DNA of 64,000 nt from Prorocentrum cordatum (GCA_963575745.1 CAUYUJ010003577.1:1-64000), one strand, 5' to 3'; counted from the first letter of the stretch, positions 25,060 through 37,275 are shown. Notes: generated from the sequence alone by a model not told the origin. Program-made: numbers and translations.

Positions 25060-25240
25060 GCCGGAGGAGGAGGAGGAGGAGGAGGAGGAGGAGGAGGAGG
25101 AGGAGGAGGAGGGGCATGAGCAGGAGCGGGAGGAGGAGGAGGAGCACAAGGAGGAGGCGGAGGAGGAGGAGGAGGAGCAGTAGGAGGAGGAGGAGGAGGA
25201 GGAGGAGGAGGAGGAGGAGGAGAAAGAGGAGGAGGAGGAC
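25060..25240 (+). repeat. (AGG)n tract
   Basis: Purine triplet runs with occasional AGC/AGT interruptions. They are followed about 180 bp later by a (CCT)n tract (25420-25585) in opposite sense, a second inverted pair like that at 24014-24475. Confidence 0.85.
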
Positions 25241-25249
25241 GTTTTCAAA

Positions 25250-26130
25250 CTGTTACTCTCGCGTCAGCACCGGGCACCTCCGGCCGAAGCAAAATGGCAG
25301 CGGCGTCCAGGACGGAGGGCGGGTGGTTTTCAGAATGTGGCTCACGCCTCAGCGCCGTACACTCGCTGAAAACAACTGCAGCAGATTCACTCCTAGACCC
25401 ACAAGGGCCTTGTCCTCATCCTCCCTCTCCTCCTCCTGCTCCTCCTCCAGCTCCTCCTCCTCCTCCTCCTCCTCCTGCTCCTCCTCCCCCTCCTCCTCCT
25501 CTTCCCCCCTCCTCCTCCTCCTCCTCCTCCTCCTCCTCCTCCTCCTCCTCCTCCTCCTCCTCCTCCTCTTCCTCCTTCTCATGGAGGGCGGACGGTTTCA
25601 GAACTGTTGCCATCGCCTGAGCACCGCGCACGTTCGTCTTGAAAACTAGCAGCAGCTTCAAAGATCACGAGATGCTGTTTTTTGAGATGTGGCTCTAGCC
25701 CCAGCTCCGCGCACAGTTGGTTTGGAAAGTCTGCAACAGCTTCACGAATTTGCATGGTCGAACTCCCAGGGATGGTGTTCCAGCGCGATGTAGGACGGTC
25801 AGGACGCAGCAGTCCAGCTGATTCGCGGAGTTGAAGTCCAAGGAGTGGTGCGACTCAGCACGGTCAGGACGCAACGGTCCCGCTGACTCAAGACGCTGAA
25901 GTCCCAGGAACTGCTTCCTGGCGCGATTTACATTTGTCAGGACAGTCATGTCGACCTGCGACGCTGAATTCCCAGGAGTGGCGTTGTAGCACCATCGGGG
26001 ATTCTCAAACGGTTGTCTTCAAAGGGGCATGTCCCGCAACGAAGATCTATTCTTGTAGGGCCCCCCATGAAAAAGGAGCCTTGGGAGAGAGGGTTTGTTG
26101 CGACATCGTTGATGCGTCTTGGGTCAACAC
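25250..26130 (+). repeat. Long dispersed repeat with ~80-bp internal units, copy 1
   Basis: Internal units of about 80 bp carry GGAGGGCGG, GTTTTCAGAA(C/T), a GCGCGCACnTTCGTnTTnAAAA-like core and CTnGCAnCAGCTTC. The segment as a whole is a diverged inverted copy of 60990-62290. The two share the exact 20-mer at 25831-25850, found reversed at 61145-61164, and the run CATCGTTGATGCGTCTTGGG near 26110. A (CCT)n tract interrupts this copy at 25420-25585. No protein was recognised. Confidence 0.7.
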
Positions 26131-28080
26131 TGAGCCTCCTCCTCCTCCCTTTTCTTTGTTCGCAGATCCCCTTTTCCAAATGCGCACGACACGACGGGGG
26201 CTTGTTGTGGCAGGCCCAGGTCGGCTATGACACGCGCCCGCGAACAGAGAAAAAGGGGTAGTGTCACCCTCCTCCCCTTCCTCTTCCCGCGGAGAAGGGC
26301 AGGATCACCCTCAGCCCCTCCCTCTTCCATCAGCCCTCTTCAGTCCTGCCGTCCCCCCCCCCGCACTCCCTCTTCTCTCCGCTCTTCACACCAGCCCACC
26401 TCCGCCCTCCTCCCCTCCAGCTTCACTCCTTACTTCTCCGCGCCCTCCCTCCCCTCCCCCATCCGCGAAGGCCAGCAATCCGCGGGGAGGAGAGCGGAAG
26501 GCCACCGCGGGGGCAGGCGCGCCAACATCCATGGGAGGCACGGCATCTGCAAGTCCAAAGCGGCATCGAGGTGTAAGACGAAGCCAGGACGAGGACAGCT
26601 TGGTCGAGGATGCATCGAGAATATCTCAGATCCAGCGGCTCAGAAGGATGCCTCGGGCGCCACGGCCTTGCCAGAGCGTTCCGGAACGCTCTGAGAGCGT
26701 TCCCGAAGGCTCTGGAACGGATTGATCCTCGTCCTAGCCCCGTCCGAGGATGGTCCGTTTGTCGTCGGAGTCGGAGGTCCAGCTCAATGTTCGGGTGGCC
26801 TGTGGGTGGCCTTGGTTCATCCGGATCCCTGGGATCCGATGCGGGAGCTTGGGAGCTTCGGAGAACGACGTCCCAGCTGGATTGGGGACGGCAAGCTAGT
26901 AGGCCCAGAGCCTCTGAGCGTCTGGAGGATGTGTCTGGCGGCCAGACCCATTCGCATGCCCTTTGCGACACCGTCGTCCTCAGCCTCCTCCTCCTCCTCC
27001 TCCTCCTCCTCCTCCACCATTTCCTCATCAGCATCCTCCCTCTTCTGCTTTGCTACACCTGCCCCGTCTGCTGGTTGCATGCAGGCCACTGGGCGACACA
27101 AATCGCATACAGATGCATAGAGCGGTCAGACATTGAACAGCAAACGAGAGGATGAAAGACGGACATACGGGCCACATCAACCGTCTGGGGTGAACGATAA
27201 AGCCGCAAAACATGAAGACAACAAGGGGATTCACCCAATGGGAAGGACCTGGGAAGGACCAGCCCAATTGTGATAAGTATTCCCGCTTGTTCCCTGTGGG
27301 GCCTCAAGTCTGTGAAGATCACCTACACATGTTCAAAACATCAGTGGGATAATGCACGCAGGAAACCGACTGCAGTACTTGCGCACTGTCCCTTGTGTGC
27401 CCCCCCAGCGCCCAACTAATTCAATTCCGACGGGCATCCTACCCAGGCTGAGGCCCGCCCAGGAGCAGAAGGGGAGGCAGCTGAGGAGGCGCATCCACCA
27501 GGACATCCCCCTTCTCCACTCCCACACCTGGCGCTCCGCCACCGTGCCACCGTGCCACCGTGACAGATGGAGGCGTGGTAGAACACCACGTGTAGTCTGG
27601 TGGGTCATCCGTAATTCTTCCAGGCGTCGGAGAAGGAGGGAGCATGCGGAAGCGTAGGAGAAGGAGGGAGGGCAGGAGAAGGAGGGACCGGAAGGGGACC
27701 CCTCCTGCCACAGCGGGCCCCCGTGCCTCCGAGAAAAAGAGGGCCCTTCTGTCGTAGAGGGGGCCCATTGCCACCGCATTTCGGCAGTTGGATCATCCGT
27801 ACATGTTCTAAGGGAGGAGGGGGAGGAGGAGGAGGAGGAGGAGGAGGAGGAGGAGGAGGAGGAGGAGGAGGAGGAGGAGGAGGAGGAGGAGGAGGAGGCC
27901 CCCCCCGTCCTCCCCGTCGTTCGCGCGCGCGTGCCCCCCCCCCCCGCCCCGACGCCTCCTGGGCGCCCAGGCGCCTCTCCGGCGCTCTCCGCGGGGCCCG
28001 AGATGCCCAGGCGGGCTTCCGGGAGGGCCCCGCCAGGCCACCAGGGCCTTCAGAAGCTGCCAAGCACTGCCTCGGGAGCG
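26131..28080. other. No supported gene; scattered triplet tracts
   Basis: Reading frames here change composition abruptly and show no family motif. (CCT)n lies at 26985-27017, a pure (AGG)n at 27810-27900. A short near-duplicated GCCACCGTGCC occurs at 27538-27562. I see nothing else I can name. Confidence 0.5.
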
Positions 28081-30400
28081 ACCAGCCGCTTCCAAGAGAA
28101 CCTCCAGGGCACCCGCGAGGCCCCAAGGGGCTTTCAACAGGATAGCTCAGACGATCTCCAGGAAGCCCCCGGGCCTCGAACGCCTGTAGTTCACAAGTGC
28201 TTTCAATGGTTTCCGTGTTCCGCGCTCGTCGGTTGGATAGCGCTTCGCTTGCGGTCTTCGAGAAGCCCAGCCGGGCCCCCTGGGATTCCTAAGGCGGTCC
28301 CTGGGAGGCCCAAGGCGGTCTCAAGGGAACCCCAACCTGGCCCAAGAGGGCTTCTGGAGGGACCCAAGACTGAAGGGGCCCTGGGACACACAAATAACTA
28401 GACACAAATAACAGGATTCCCCATATTTTCCCATATATTCTAGGGTTTTTGTCTTCCCCCCCACTTCCCATATTTGTCCATATTTTCCTGGGAGTCGACG
28501 ATAAATTGTGTCTGTGTGTTTTTTCCCCTCATGACCCAAGACATCCGGAGAAGGCCCAAGACAACCCAGGAGGGCCACGAAACGTCCCCGCGACGGCCCC
28601 AAGAGATCCGCCACACAGCCACAAAATGGCCCCAAGGGAGCCCCAAGACGGCCAGACAGAGCCCCAAGACGGCCGAAGAGACCCCCAAATACTGCCCCAA
28701 GACAGCCTGGCAAAAGCTCGTACGAGCTCTTCAGGAATTCAAGACGAGAGTGTCGCATGTGACGGCCGCCTGGGCGGTATCCGAAGGGTCGCTACACAGA
28801 ACGCTTCGCTGACACGGTGGCGGATTTGCTGCAGGCACACAGGTACTTAGTGCGTCCATGAAGCACCCCTGGCGTGGACTGCTTGCCGGCGGTAGAATTG
28901 ATTACTCTTACTTCTGGTGACGGAGTGCACGGGGCACTCACGCTGGCAGATGCCGGGAAGCGCGCTAAGAAGCCTCAGGCCCCAAGTGGTGCGTTCTGGC
29001 GTCCACCGTGCCTGAGTGGGTGGCAAGTCCCACTCGCTCTTCCTTTGCTGCAGCCGCTCGCTCACACATTCGTGTAACGCACTTCTGACTTGTGTGCCTG
29101 CGATGATGTCTTTTTCTGGGTGATTTAGTGCGGAGGCGAGCATTGGGGGACGGCACGACCCTCCTGGAGCCTCATGCCGAACGGGAATCCGAATGGTCGA
29201 GACGAGCGAATGCACAGCATACGAAGCTTCCAAAGTGCCTGCTGCGCCATCCTCGCCAGAGGGCGAGTGTGGTACAAGGCCGACCTCTTCGAGGGCTTGG
29301 ACATCGTGGCTAAGCTATGCAGTGTGGATACTCATCACGGCGGAGCATCACACTTACGGCTGCTGCCACAGGCGAAATGCACACGGCAACCACTGTTAAT
29401 GGGCCTGGCCGCTATCTCATGCTGTGGTTCTCGTACGCCTGACCCAGGGCTGGCGGCGGTGCTCTCCTGGCCACTTGATAGGACTTCACAGTTACGTGCC
29501 GTCTGCAGTCTACTTCGTCCTCTGTGAGTATGCTTCCACCGATACGCCTCTTGTCTGGTCTCCCACACTCGCACCTCAGGATGCGTTCAAGACACAGTCC
29601 ACGGCTGAGGGGAACCAGTTCCGACGGTGAGTGCGGGTAGTTGCCTGTTTTCAGTTTTGTGATTCTCTACACACTTACGCGCACATACCTTCTCTTTGCC
29701 TTCTCCCTCAGGGCCCTGTGCTGCCGTGGTGACTTTGAGTTTGCCTCGGCATCCGCAGCGCCGTTGCAGTGGTGATTTTGAGTTTGGCTCGGCCCTGTAA
29801 TCCGCAGGTAGACTGTCGTATTGTGACTGCCTGCTCGCCCGCTTACCCTGCGTCAGCCAGGAGTGTTGCCGACTGTTGCGCGAGCTTGTAAGGGCGGCTC
29901 CTGTGTGACTTACTCTGCCACTGTCTAGACTCGCTTGTAATGCTCGCCGTTTTAAGTCCCACAGCTTACCACCAGTCCCTCGGTCAGAGGACCGAGCACT
30001 GACGTGTGAAGCTTCCCACCAGAGGGTGGTCGCCTCGCGTGTGGTGTCCTCGCACGCACACGCGCGCGGGTTGGCCTCGCGGCTGGCCTCGTGAATGCTC
30101 GCAAGACCTCTTGATCTTGGGGTTGCGTCGTCAAAAAAAGCGAGCTAAGACTCGAAGAATCGCGCGATGGACGTTGGTTTCGGCCCAGAGGGAAATTATT
30201 TCAATTGGGGAGGCGCAGGAAGGAAACGGCTCGGGTGTGCTCCGTGGTGCCGACCCTGGCGGATGACGAGAAGCGTCTTCGAGGTACGAGAAGCGAGCTG
30301 GACGTTGTGGCTAAATCTGCGACATATCGAACAATCTCTTACTAATAGTGGGGGGCTGGCTGCACGGAAGACAGGGTTAGCGGATCCCCCCGAATTGCGA
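28081..30400. other. No supported gene; CCCAAGACGGCC-type dispersed repeat
   Basis: 28080-28740 is rich in loosely repeated CCCCAAGACGGCC and AGGCCC units with a 20-30 bp rhythm. Similar sequence recurs near 30720-31050, 34840-34950 (opposite strand), 38300-38450 and 41740-42020. 28800-30400 has mixed sequence with no convincing coding signal. Confidence 0.45.
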
Positions 30401-30402
30401 GC

Positions 30403-31292
30403 TCGCCTGAGACATCCTCACAACATGGAAATCTTCGCGACATCGCGTTAAGCAAAAACAAGCGGTTCGCCAGAGACATCCTCGAACATGCGATCTTCGC
30501 GAGATTCACGGTTCTTCAGAACTTGGAGTGTCGCCTGCGACAGCCTCACATACATGGAATGTCGACGGAGGTGTCGTTTTCGCTAGGGGCATCGAACATG
30601 CCTGGCTGCACGGCGGACCAGAAAAACGAGCACGGCAGAAACGTTGCATCTCGCTGGGGGCATCCTCAAGCAATGAGATGTGCTCAACATGGCCTTGACA
30701 TCGTTCTTGAAGTGCTTAGAGCCCAAAAAGGACCCCAATATGGCTCCAAGAGCGCCCTGACGACTGCCGAATATGACGACTTCGCTAGGGACATCCTCAA
30801 AACATGAACACCATACGACATCACCGTTTTGAAAACTGATGTTATGACATCGTTCAAGGATCGCTCTTGAAAAGGCTTCAAGACGGCCCAAACCAGGCTT
30901 CTAACAATGACGATTTCGCTAGGGACAACCTCAAACAAGAGATGTGTGTGTGTGGCATCGCATTGACATGTGTTTGAATGGCATCGAAGCAGCCCCAAAC
31001 GAGCCCCAAACGAGGCCCCCCGATGATCCCAAGAGCGCCCTCGAGCCTCCTCAAACTTAGCATTTCGCTCGAGACCTCCTCACCAACATGACGTGTTCGC
31101 AACATCGTCTTTTACAGCAGCAAGCGTTTCGCCTGAGACATCCAGCAGACAATGAAAGCAGCGACATTATCAAACGTATGAAAATGGGGCTATCGCCTGG
31201 GACATCCTCGAACACATGAGATGCTAAACACATTGATGTAAGACCATGCGTGTTAACACTGAGCTTTTCGCCTGAAACATCTTCCGAACATG
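30403..31292 (+). repeat. Degenerate ~65-bp periodic repeat with conserved 25-bp core
   Basis: The core TTTCGCCTGAGACATCCTC followed by AAACATG recurs at 30403, 30466, 30531, 30577, 30651, 30781, 30914, 31063, 31128, 31193 and 31265. Most intervals are near 65 bp or twice that (63, 65, 130, 133, 65, 65, 72). Isolated copies lie at 32619, 32845, 32918, 33805 and 43643. Sequences between cores are mostly unrelated, so it superficially resembles a repeat-spacer array, but cores vary and this is a eukaryotic context. Confidence 0.75.
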
Positions 31293-31299
31293 GGCAGGA

Positions 31300-32240
31300 T
31301 CACGGCAACCCAACACGCAGAAGCACGGCAGAACGCGCAAGAGTACGGCAAAACACACAGTAGCACAGCAGAACATACAAGACCACGGCAAAACCCAAAT
31401 CACATACGGGAGCACGGCAAAACAAACAGGAACACGGCAACACACACAGGAACACGGCAGAACACGCATGAGCACACAGAACAATGCTGAACACACAGAA
31501 TACATAGGGCCACGGCAAAACACACAGGAGCACGGCAGAACACGCAGGCGCACGGCTGAACACACAAAACGCAGAAACAGGAGGAGCAACCACAGAAGCA
31601 GAGGAGTACGGCAACACACAGAAGCAAGAGGAGCACGTCAGAGTACGGCAAAACAGGCAAGAACGCGGTAGAGCACGCAAGAACATGACAGACCAGACAA
31701 GAGCACGGCAGAACACACACACACACACACACACACGCGCACGCGCACAACACACACAACACAACACATAGAAGAGAAGCACGGCAAAGCAAGCAAGAGC
31801 GCGGCAGAACACGTATGAGCACGGCAATACACACGAGAACAAGGCAGAACACACTGGTGCACGGCAGAATTGACGGCAGAGCACGAAGGAGCACGGCAAA
31901 ACTCACAGGAGCGGGGCAAAACACGCAAGACCACGAGGAACACGGCAAAACACACACACACAAAGAACATAGGAGCACGGCAGAAAACACAGGAGCATGG
32001 CAGAACACAAGGAGCGCGACAGATCACACAAACCACGTAGGAGCACGGCAAAACAAGCAGGAACACGCAGAACACACAGGAACACGGCAAAACATACAGG
32101 AACACGGCAGAACCCATAGGAGTACGACGAAGCAGGACCATGCCAGAATACATAAAGGGGCACGGCAAAACACACAGGAGCACGGCAGAACACGCAGGAA
32201 CACGGCAGAACACACATAACACTTATTCACACAGCCGCAC
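31300..32240 (+). repeat. Minisatellite of GAGCACGGCAGAACACACAG-type units
   Basis: About 45 imperfect 15-21 bp units, variants of AGGAGCACGGCAAAACACAC, with a (CA)n run at 31710-31760. Cys/Val-rich frames on the minus strand are translations of this unit and are not genes. Confidence 0.9.
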
Positions 32241-32400
32241 CCGCAGGCACACGCACATGTGCACACGCACACAGGCACAGGCACAGGCACACGCAGACAC
32301 AGACACACACGCAAAACACACAGACAAACACACAAACACACACACAAACACACACACACACACGCACACACAAAGAGGTAACACAGGTTCACGCAGCCCG
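32221..32400 (+). repeat. (CA)n-rich microsatellite
   Basis: CACACA runs interrupted by GCACACGC and AGGCACAGGC, continuous with the minisatellite before it. Confidence 0.9.
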
Positions 32401-33129
32401 CAGGAGCACGGCAGAGCAACACGGCATAACACAGCAGCGCCGTTGACCACCACGCACGGACACACATGCACATATTCCACGCACGCACGCGCACGCGCGA
32501 ACGCATGCGCGTCACGACGTACCCGCGAGGCAAACTAGCGAAACAACATACTTCACAAACCTACGTGGACAAAAGCGACGCTTCCCGTTCTTGCCCGGCC
32601 AGGTTCCCCAATGGCCATGTCGCCTGAAACATCCGCACACACTTGAGATGTCGGAGGATCTATGTTTGGGCGTTTGATGTTGAAAACGGGGCTATCGTTG
32701 CAAACGTTTTCGGAAGATGGGCGTATTGACATCTTTCGCGAAATTCGCCCGTTTCCAAACGTGGGCGTTCCGCTTGGGAATTCCACGAAACAAACAGATG
32801 CCGACAGAGCTATGATTTGACCCTGTAGGTTAAAAATGTAGGTATTGCCCGAAACATCTTTGAAAAACGAAGATGCCCAGGGAACTTGCGAATTCGTCGT
32901 GTTCTCGAAAATGAATTCCCCGCCTGAGACATCCTCCAAAACATGCGACGCGCAATCAGCTGTCTTACGACGCATATGGGTGGCATCCCCCAGGCGGCCC
33001 AAGAGGCACAATTTCTGAACAAACAAAAAAACATAATGACGGGGCCGAACGGTCGTTCATTGTCCCTGGGCGCGTGGCTGGATAGGGACTTCGTGGTGAA
33101 AATTATGTTTGTTGCGCTGTTGTTGTTGT
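32401..33129. other. Unassigned sequence with three isolated copies of the GAGACATCCTC core
   Basis: No gene is supported. Copies of the 30.4-31.3 kb core lie at about 32619-32650, 32845-32866 and 32918-32946, each followed by an ATG-like trinucleotide as in the main array. Confidence 0.5.
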
Positions 33130-33144
33130 TTTTTTGTCGTCGTC

Positions 33145-33415
33145 CCACCCGCGACCCACCCGCGACCCACCCCGCGATCCACCCCGCGACCCCCCCCGCG
33201 ACCCACCACGCGACCCACCACGCGACCCACCCGAAACCCAACCCGCGACCCACCCGCGACCCACCCCGCGACCCGCCCGCGACCCACCCGCGACCCACCC
33301 CGCGACCCACCCGCGACCCACCCCGCGACCCATCCACGACCCATCCGCGACCAACCCGCGACCCACCCTGCGACCCACCCGCGACCCACCCCGCGACCCA
33401 CCCTCAAAGAAAGAG
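33145..33415 (+). repeat. CCCGCGACCCAC minisatellite
   Basis: About 20 units of 12-15 bp (ACCCGCGACCC, ACCCCGCGACCC, ACCACGCGACC). A short further array of the same unit lies at 33568-33632. Pro/Arg/Asp frames across it are artefacts. Confidence 0.93.
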
Positions 33416-33836
33416 AAACCACCCGGACCCGACAATCGACGTTTACTAAACGGCCCCGTGCGTCTACTAAACAGCCCTGCCCTGTTCGATTCATTCCTTG
33501 CGTGCGTTTACTAAACGGCTTCGCTTGTCGGGGTGACTAGTATGGGACGGATTTTCTGCCCTTTACACCCGCGACCCAACAGCAACCCACCCGCGACCCA
33601 TTTGCGACCCACCCGCGACCGACCCACATTGGTTTAGCGAAAAAAATCGGCGCCTGCGGCGGGCTCGTTGTATAATTTGTGAAACTTTGGCGCCTGCTGT
33701 GGGCTTCTCCAGAGTCTCGCAAACTGCCGACGTCCCCGCCGCCCCCTCATTCTTATCCGAATATGCGGGGTGCTACGGTTTCAACCATTTCGCTCAAAAG
33801 TATGCGTTTCGCTCGATACATTCTCAAAATGTACAT

Positions 33837-33962
33837 CGTCGTCGTCGTCGTCGTCGCTGGTGTATCGTCGTCGTCGTCGTCCTTCTCCTCCTCGTCATTG
33901 TCGTCGTCGTCGGTATCGTCGTCATCATCATCGCCGTCGTCGCCGTCGTCATCGTCGGCGTC
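33837..33962 (+). repeat. (CGT)n trinucleotide tract
   Basis: Imperfect CGT/CAT/CCT triplets forming a 125-bp tract directly adjoining the 111-bp satellite. Confidence 0.85.
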
Positions 33963-33964
33963 GC

Positions 33965-34690
33965 CATCGTAATGCGCCAGCGGGAGGCGCGCCTCGTCTG
34001 AACTCGCGCGGAAAGTGAACTCGACCTGACACGCGGGAACACCAAGGGGGGGCTCGCGGGTCTGGAGACGGACAGCGCCGAGATGCGCCAGTGGGAGGTG
34101 CGCCTCGCCTGAACTCGCGCGGAAAGTAAACTCGACTTGGCACGTCGGAGCGCGAGTGGGGAAGTCGGGGGTCGGGAGACGGACAACGCCAAGATGCGCC
34201 TGCGGGGGGCGCGCCTCGTCTAACCTCGCGCGGAAAGTAAATTTCACCTGGCATGGGGGACCGCGAGCGGGGAGGTGGGAGGTCTGGACACGGATTGCGC
34301 CGAGAAGCGCCAGCGGGGGGCGCCGTTCGTCTGATGTCGCGCGGGAAGTAAACTCGACTTGACGCACGGGAACGCGAGCGCGGGGGTCGGGGGCCTGGGC
34401 GCGGACCGTGCCGAGATGCGCCAGCGGGGGCGCGCCTCGTCTGAAGTCGCGCGGACAGGAAAGTCGACTTGAGGAACGCGAGCGGGGATGTCGAGGTTCT
34501 GGAGACGGAAAATGCCGAGATGTGCCAGCGGGGGGTGAACCTAAAGTAAATTGCGCCTGATAGGGGAGCGCGAGTGGTGAGATAGGAGGTCTGGAGACGG
34601 ACAATAAAGAGATGCGCCAGTGGAAGGTGCGTTTCTTCTGAAATCGCGCGGAAAGGTAAACTCGACCTGGCATAAGGGAACTCGAGTTCG
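33965..34690 (-). repeat. ~111-bp satellite, about 7 units, open on the minus strand
   Basis: Units begin with GATGCGCCAGCGGGGGG at about 33972, 34082, 34190, 34301, 34413, 34520 and 34612 and carry GCGCGGAAAGTAAACTCGA. A period near 111 bp is 37 codons, and one minus frame stays open across all units (recurring EFTFRASSDEARLPLAHLGAVR). The frame begins at 35300 in unrelated sequence with no domain, so a tandem DNA repeat is the safer call. Confidence 0.75.
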
Positions 34691-35580
34691 GGCCGTCTCG
34701 GGGGCCTCTTACGAGCCTCTTGGGGTAAGGTTGGAGGCTTCTCGGGCAGCCCTGGGGCGTCGAAAACTCGAAAACGCGAGAACGCAAAACACATTGAAAA
34801 CAACACCGAATATGAATGATTTGGGCCTCGTGGGGCCCTCTTGGAGGTCCTCCCGGAGCGCTCTTGGGGCCTCTTGGGGTCCTCTCAGAGCCATCATGGG
34901 GCCATCTTGGGCGGCTTGGTGCGCTCTTGGGCCGTCTTGGCGGCCTCTGGGCGTCTGCTGCGGGCGCCGAGGAGAGCCCTCGAGGCGCAAGGAACGCCCT
35001 CGAGCGTTCACAAGTGCCCGCCAGCGCCGGGGACGAAAGTCGGTTACGGGGGGAGTTTTGAAAAAGTGTGCAGCCCCGGTCCCCGGGGCTCTTGGCGCCA
35101 GTTATATGATATACACACGAAAAACAATGGGGTAAATCTGCGAAAAAAAGTATCTGTATGTCTGTTGCGATAGAAAGGTATGTCACCGGTGATATTGGAC
35201 TGCCACGGCGATCACACAATTGATTCGCCGCGGAGCCTTTACGGATGGCAGAACAGCAGGTGTTACGACTGCGTGGCACGTCCTGCGCTCTGTCCCCCAA
35301 GTCCTGCTCTGATGCGCAGTTGTCGGGCAGTAGAAGGTGACCTCATAAGTTGTCTCTGAGGTGCACCTGAGCAAGCCCATGCCGTCGTCGTAAGAATATC
35401 CGTAGACTCCAGGACAATTCTGATGCACGGCCTGCACGTACCTTTCGCATCCGCCGCTGTCGCCGCCACCTCCGAGGTCGCCACCGCCGCAGACATCGCC
35501 GCCGCCGTCGCCGCCGCCGGCAGCCACATTCGAAGGCACACCCCGACTCCTTTCCCCAAGTCGCACCATAACCGCCTGTG
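34691..35580. other. No supported gene
   Basis: 34820-35010 contains CTTGGGGCCTCTTGGGG-type sequence, the reverse of the CCCCAAGA family seen at 28.1-28.7 kb. 35420-35530 has CCGCCGCCGT triplets. Nothing protein-like was recognised. Confidence 0.45.
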
Positions 35581-36125
35581 AATGGTGTTTGTGCGTGTGT
35601 GTGTGAGAGAGAAAGAGTATGATTGTGTGTGTGCGTCTGTGTCTGTGTCTGTGTAGGTGTCCGTGTGTATGCATTTGTCTGTGTCTTTGTGTGTGTGAGA
35701 GTGTGCGTGTGTGTGTGTGTGTGCGTCTTCGTGTGTGCGTGTGCGTGCGTGCGCGCGTGGGAAGTTGTAACTCAGAGTGTATAAATGTGTGTGCGCTTGT
35801 GTGTGCGTGTGTGTGTATGTGTGTGTGCGTGCGTGCATCTGTGTCTGTGTCTGTGTGTGGTTGCGTGTGTGTTTGTGTGAGTGTGTGTGTGTGTGCGCCT
35901 CCGTTTCCTTTTCCCCACCGGGAGTGAAGAAACAGCATTGACGAGACGGGGAGAGAGATAGAGAGAGAGAGAGATCAATATGTAACTGACGGCGACATGG
36001 TCGAAATGTGTGTGTGTGTGTGTGCGCGTTCAATTCCGCAGATGCACATCGAAATGAAGACATGATAAGAGCGAGAGATAGAGAGGGAGAAAGAGAAAGA
36101 GAGAGAGATAATAAGAAAACAATAG
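35580..36125. repeat. (GT)n and (GA)n microsatellites
   Basis: GT-rich sequence at 35590-35910, a shorter GT run at 36006-36025, and GA-rich stretches at 35945-35975 and 36068-36115. Leu/Ser-rich frames on the minus strand come from these. Confidence 0.88.
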
Positions 36126-36574
36126 CACATACATATAGCAAGCAAGACAACAACATAGACACAAAAGAGAGGCTGAGAGAAGGGGAGAAACGGAAGAGGC
36201 GGGATGGACGAAGGTGCGGAAACATAGGAAGGGAGATGTGGTGCCGTGCGCCTGGACATTAGGCTGCAAGCGAGGAGCAGCACCACCAGAGCGCGGAAAA
36301 GAACGCCGAGTGTCATGGAGGCGGGCCTGCCTGGTCTCGCCGATCGGACCGCTGCGGCAAGCGCCCGGCGAAGACGGCGGAGTAGGGCAGCAGTACGGCA
36401 CAGCCTCGGGGCTGGAAGAATGCGAGCGCATAGTCCTTAGCGCTGAAACCACCATGTCCATAAGTCTCCTGCCCCAGGGGAAGGGAGGCGGCGGTGGGGC
36501 GGCGTGCCGCTTCGCCTTCTCTGCGAAATGCGGCATGCGCATCCCAGAAAGAGCGCGTCCGTGGAACGCTCCTT

Positions 36575-36855
36575 ACTAAAACGGGGGGCCCAGCTTCAAG
36601 CTAGCCCCCCCCCCTTCTCCCTTGGACAAGGAGGGGGGGGGGGTCCGAAGGTACCCCCCCTCCACACGTTTTGTGGGCACGTGTTCACTGGGGGGGCCCA
36701 GCTAAGCTGGGAGGGGGGGGCGTGGAAACTAGGATACCCCCCGCTCCCCCCCTTTTCGGGGCCCGGAGTCAGCCCTGGCTCAGCTTGCCAAAGGGGGGTT
36801 CGAAACTACCCCCCCCCTCCCCGCTTTGCCTGGATTTGGTGGCTGGGGGGTCCCT
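36575..36855. repeat. Tandem G-run/C-run units
   Basis: Three to four loosely repeated units of about 75-100 bp alternating C7-C10 and G6-G12 runs, with linkers CCAGCTTCAAGCTAG, CCAGCTAAGCTGG and GAAACTA. The runs can pair with each other and could form quadruplexes. Confidence 0.65.
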
Positions 36856-37139
36856 CACGAAAGGGTGGGCAGCGGCGCGGAGCGGCGGCTAAACATCCGT
36901 CCAGCGGGACGGCTCCATAGTGCGCCGTGCGCGCTGAGAGGCCAGAGCGCATGATACAGTGACTCCGCGAATCATTGGAACGCAGTGGGGTGGGACACGC
37001 GCGCAGTGGCAGGAGGAAGGGCGAGGGAGGGGGAGGGGCCGGCTCGGCCTAGCCTTGCCGAGAGCAGGCAGGCTGCGCCTCACTCGAGACGACGAGAGGG
37101 GGCAAGGAGGTTCTGTTGCATCTTCGGGGGGCCTCCTCT

Positions 37140-37275
37140 GTCCCCTCTCGGCCCCATCCGCGCCGAATCGGTGTCGAATCCATGCCGGACTCGTCAGATC
37201 CGTGTCGAACGCGTGTCGAATCCGCGTCGAGTCTACGCCAAATCCGCGTCGAGGCCGCATCGAGCCCGCGCTGGG
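37140..37275 (+). repeat. Degenerate ATCCGCGTCGA tandem repeat
   Basis: About eight imperfect units of 12-21 bp (AATCCGCGTCGAG, ATCCGTGTCGAAC, CGCATCGAG). No gene was seen around it. Confidence 0.55.

Noticed and set aside
30403-31292. CRISPR array
   Set aside because: Cores are too variable, spacing is uneven (46-149 bp), there are no cas-like genes and the context is eukaryotic.
31300-32540. Cys/Val-rich multi-pass membrane-like proteins on the minus strand
   Set aside because: They are translations of the GAGCACGGCAAAACACAC minisatellite and (CA)n, open in several frames.
33103-33540. Gly/Arg/Val-rich proteins on either strand
   Set aside because: Direct translations of the CCCGCGACCCAC minisatellite.
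33753-35300. 515-codon minus-strand gene
   Set aside because: It spans a CGT tract, the 111-bp satellite and unrelated upstream sequence; overlapping frames are also open; no domain was seen.
36504-36920. 138-codon plus-strand ORF
   Set aside because: It translates the alternating G-run/C-run units; no protein-like composition.
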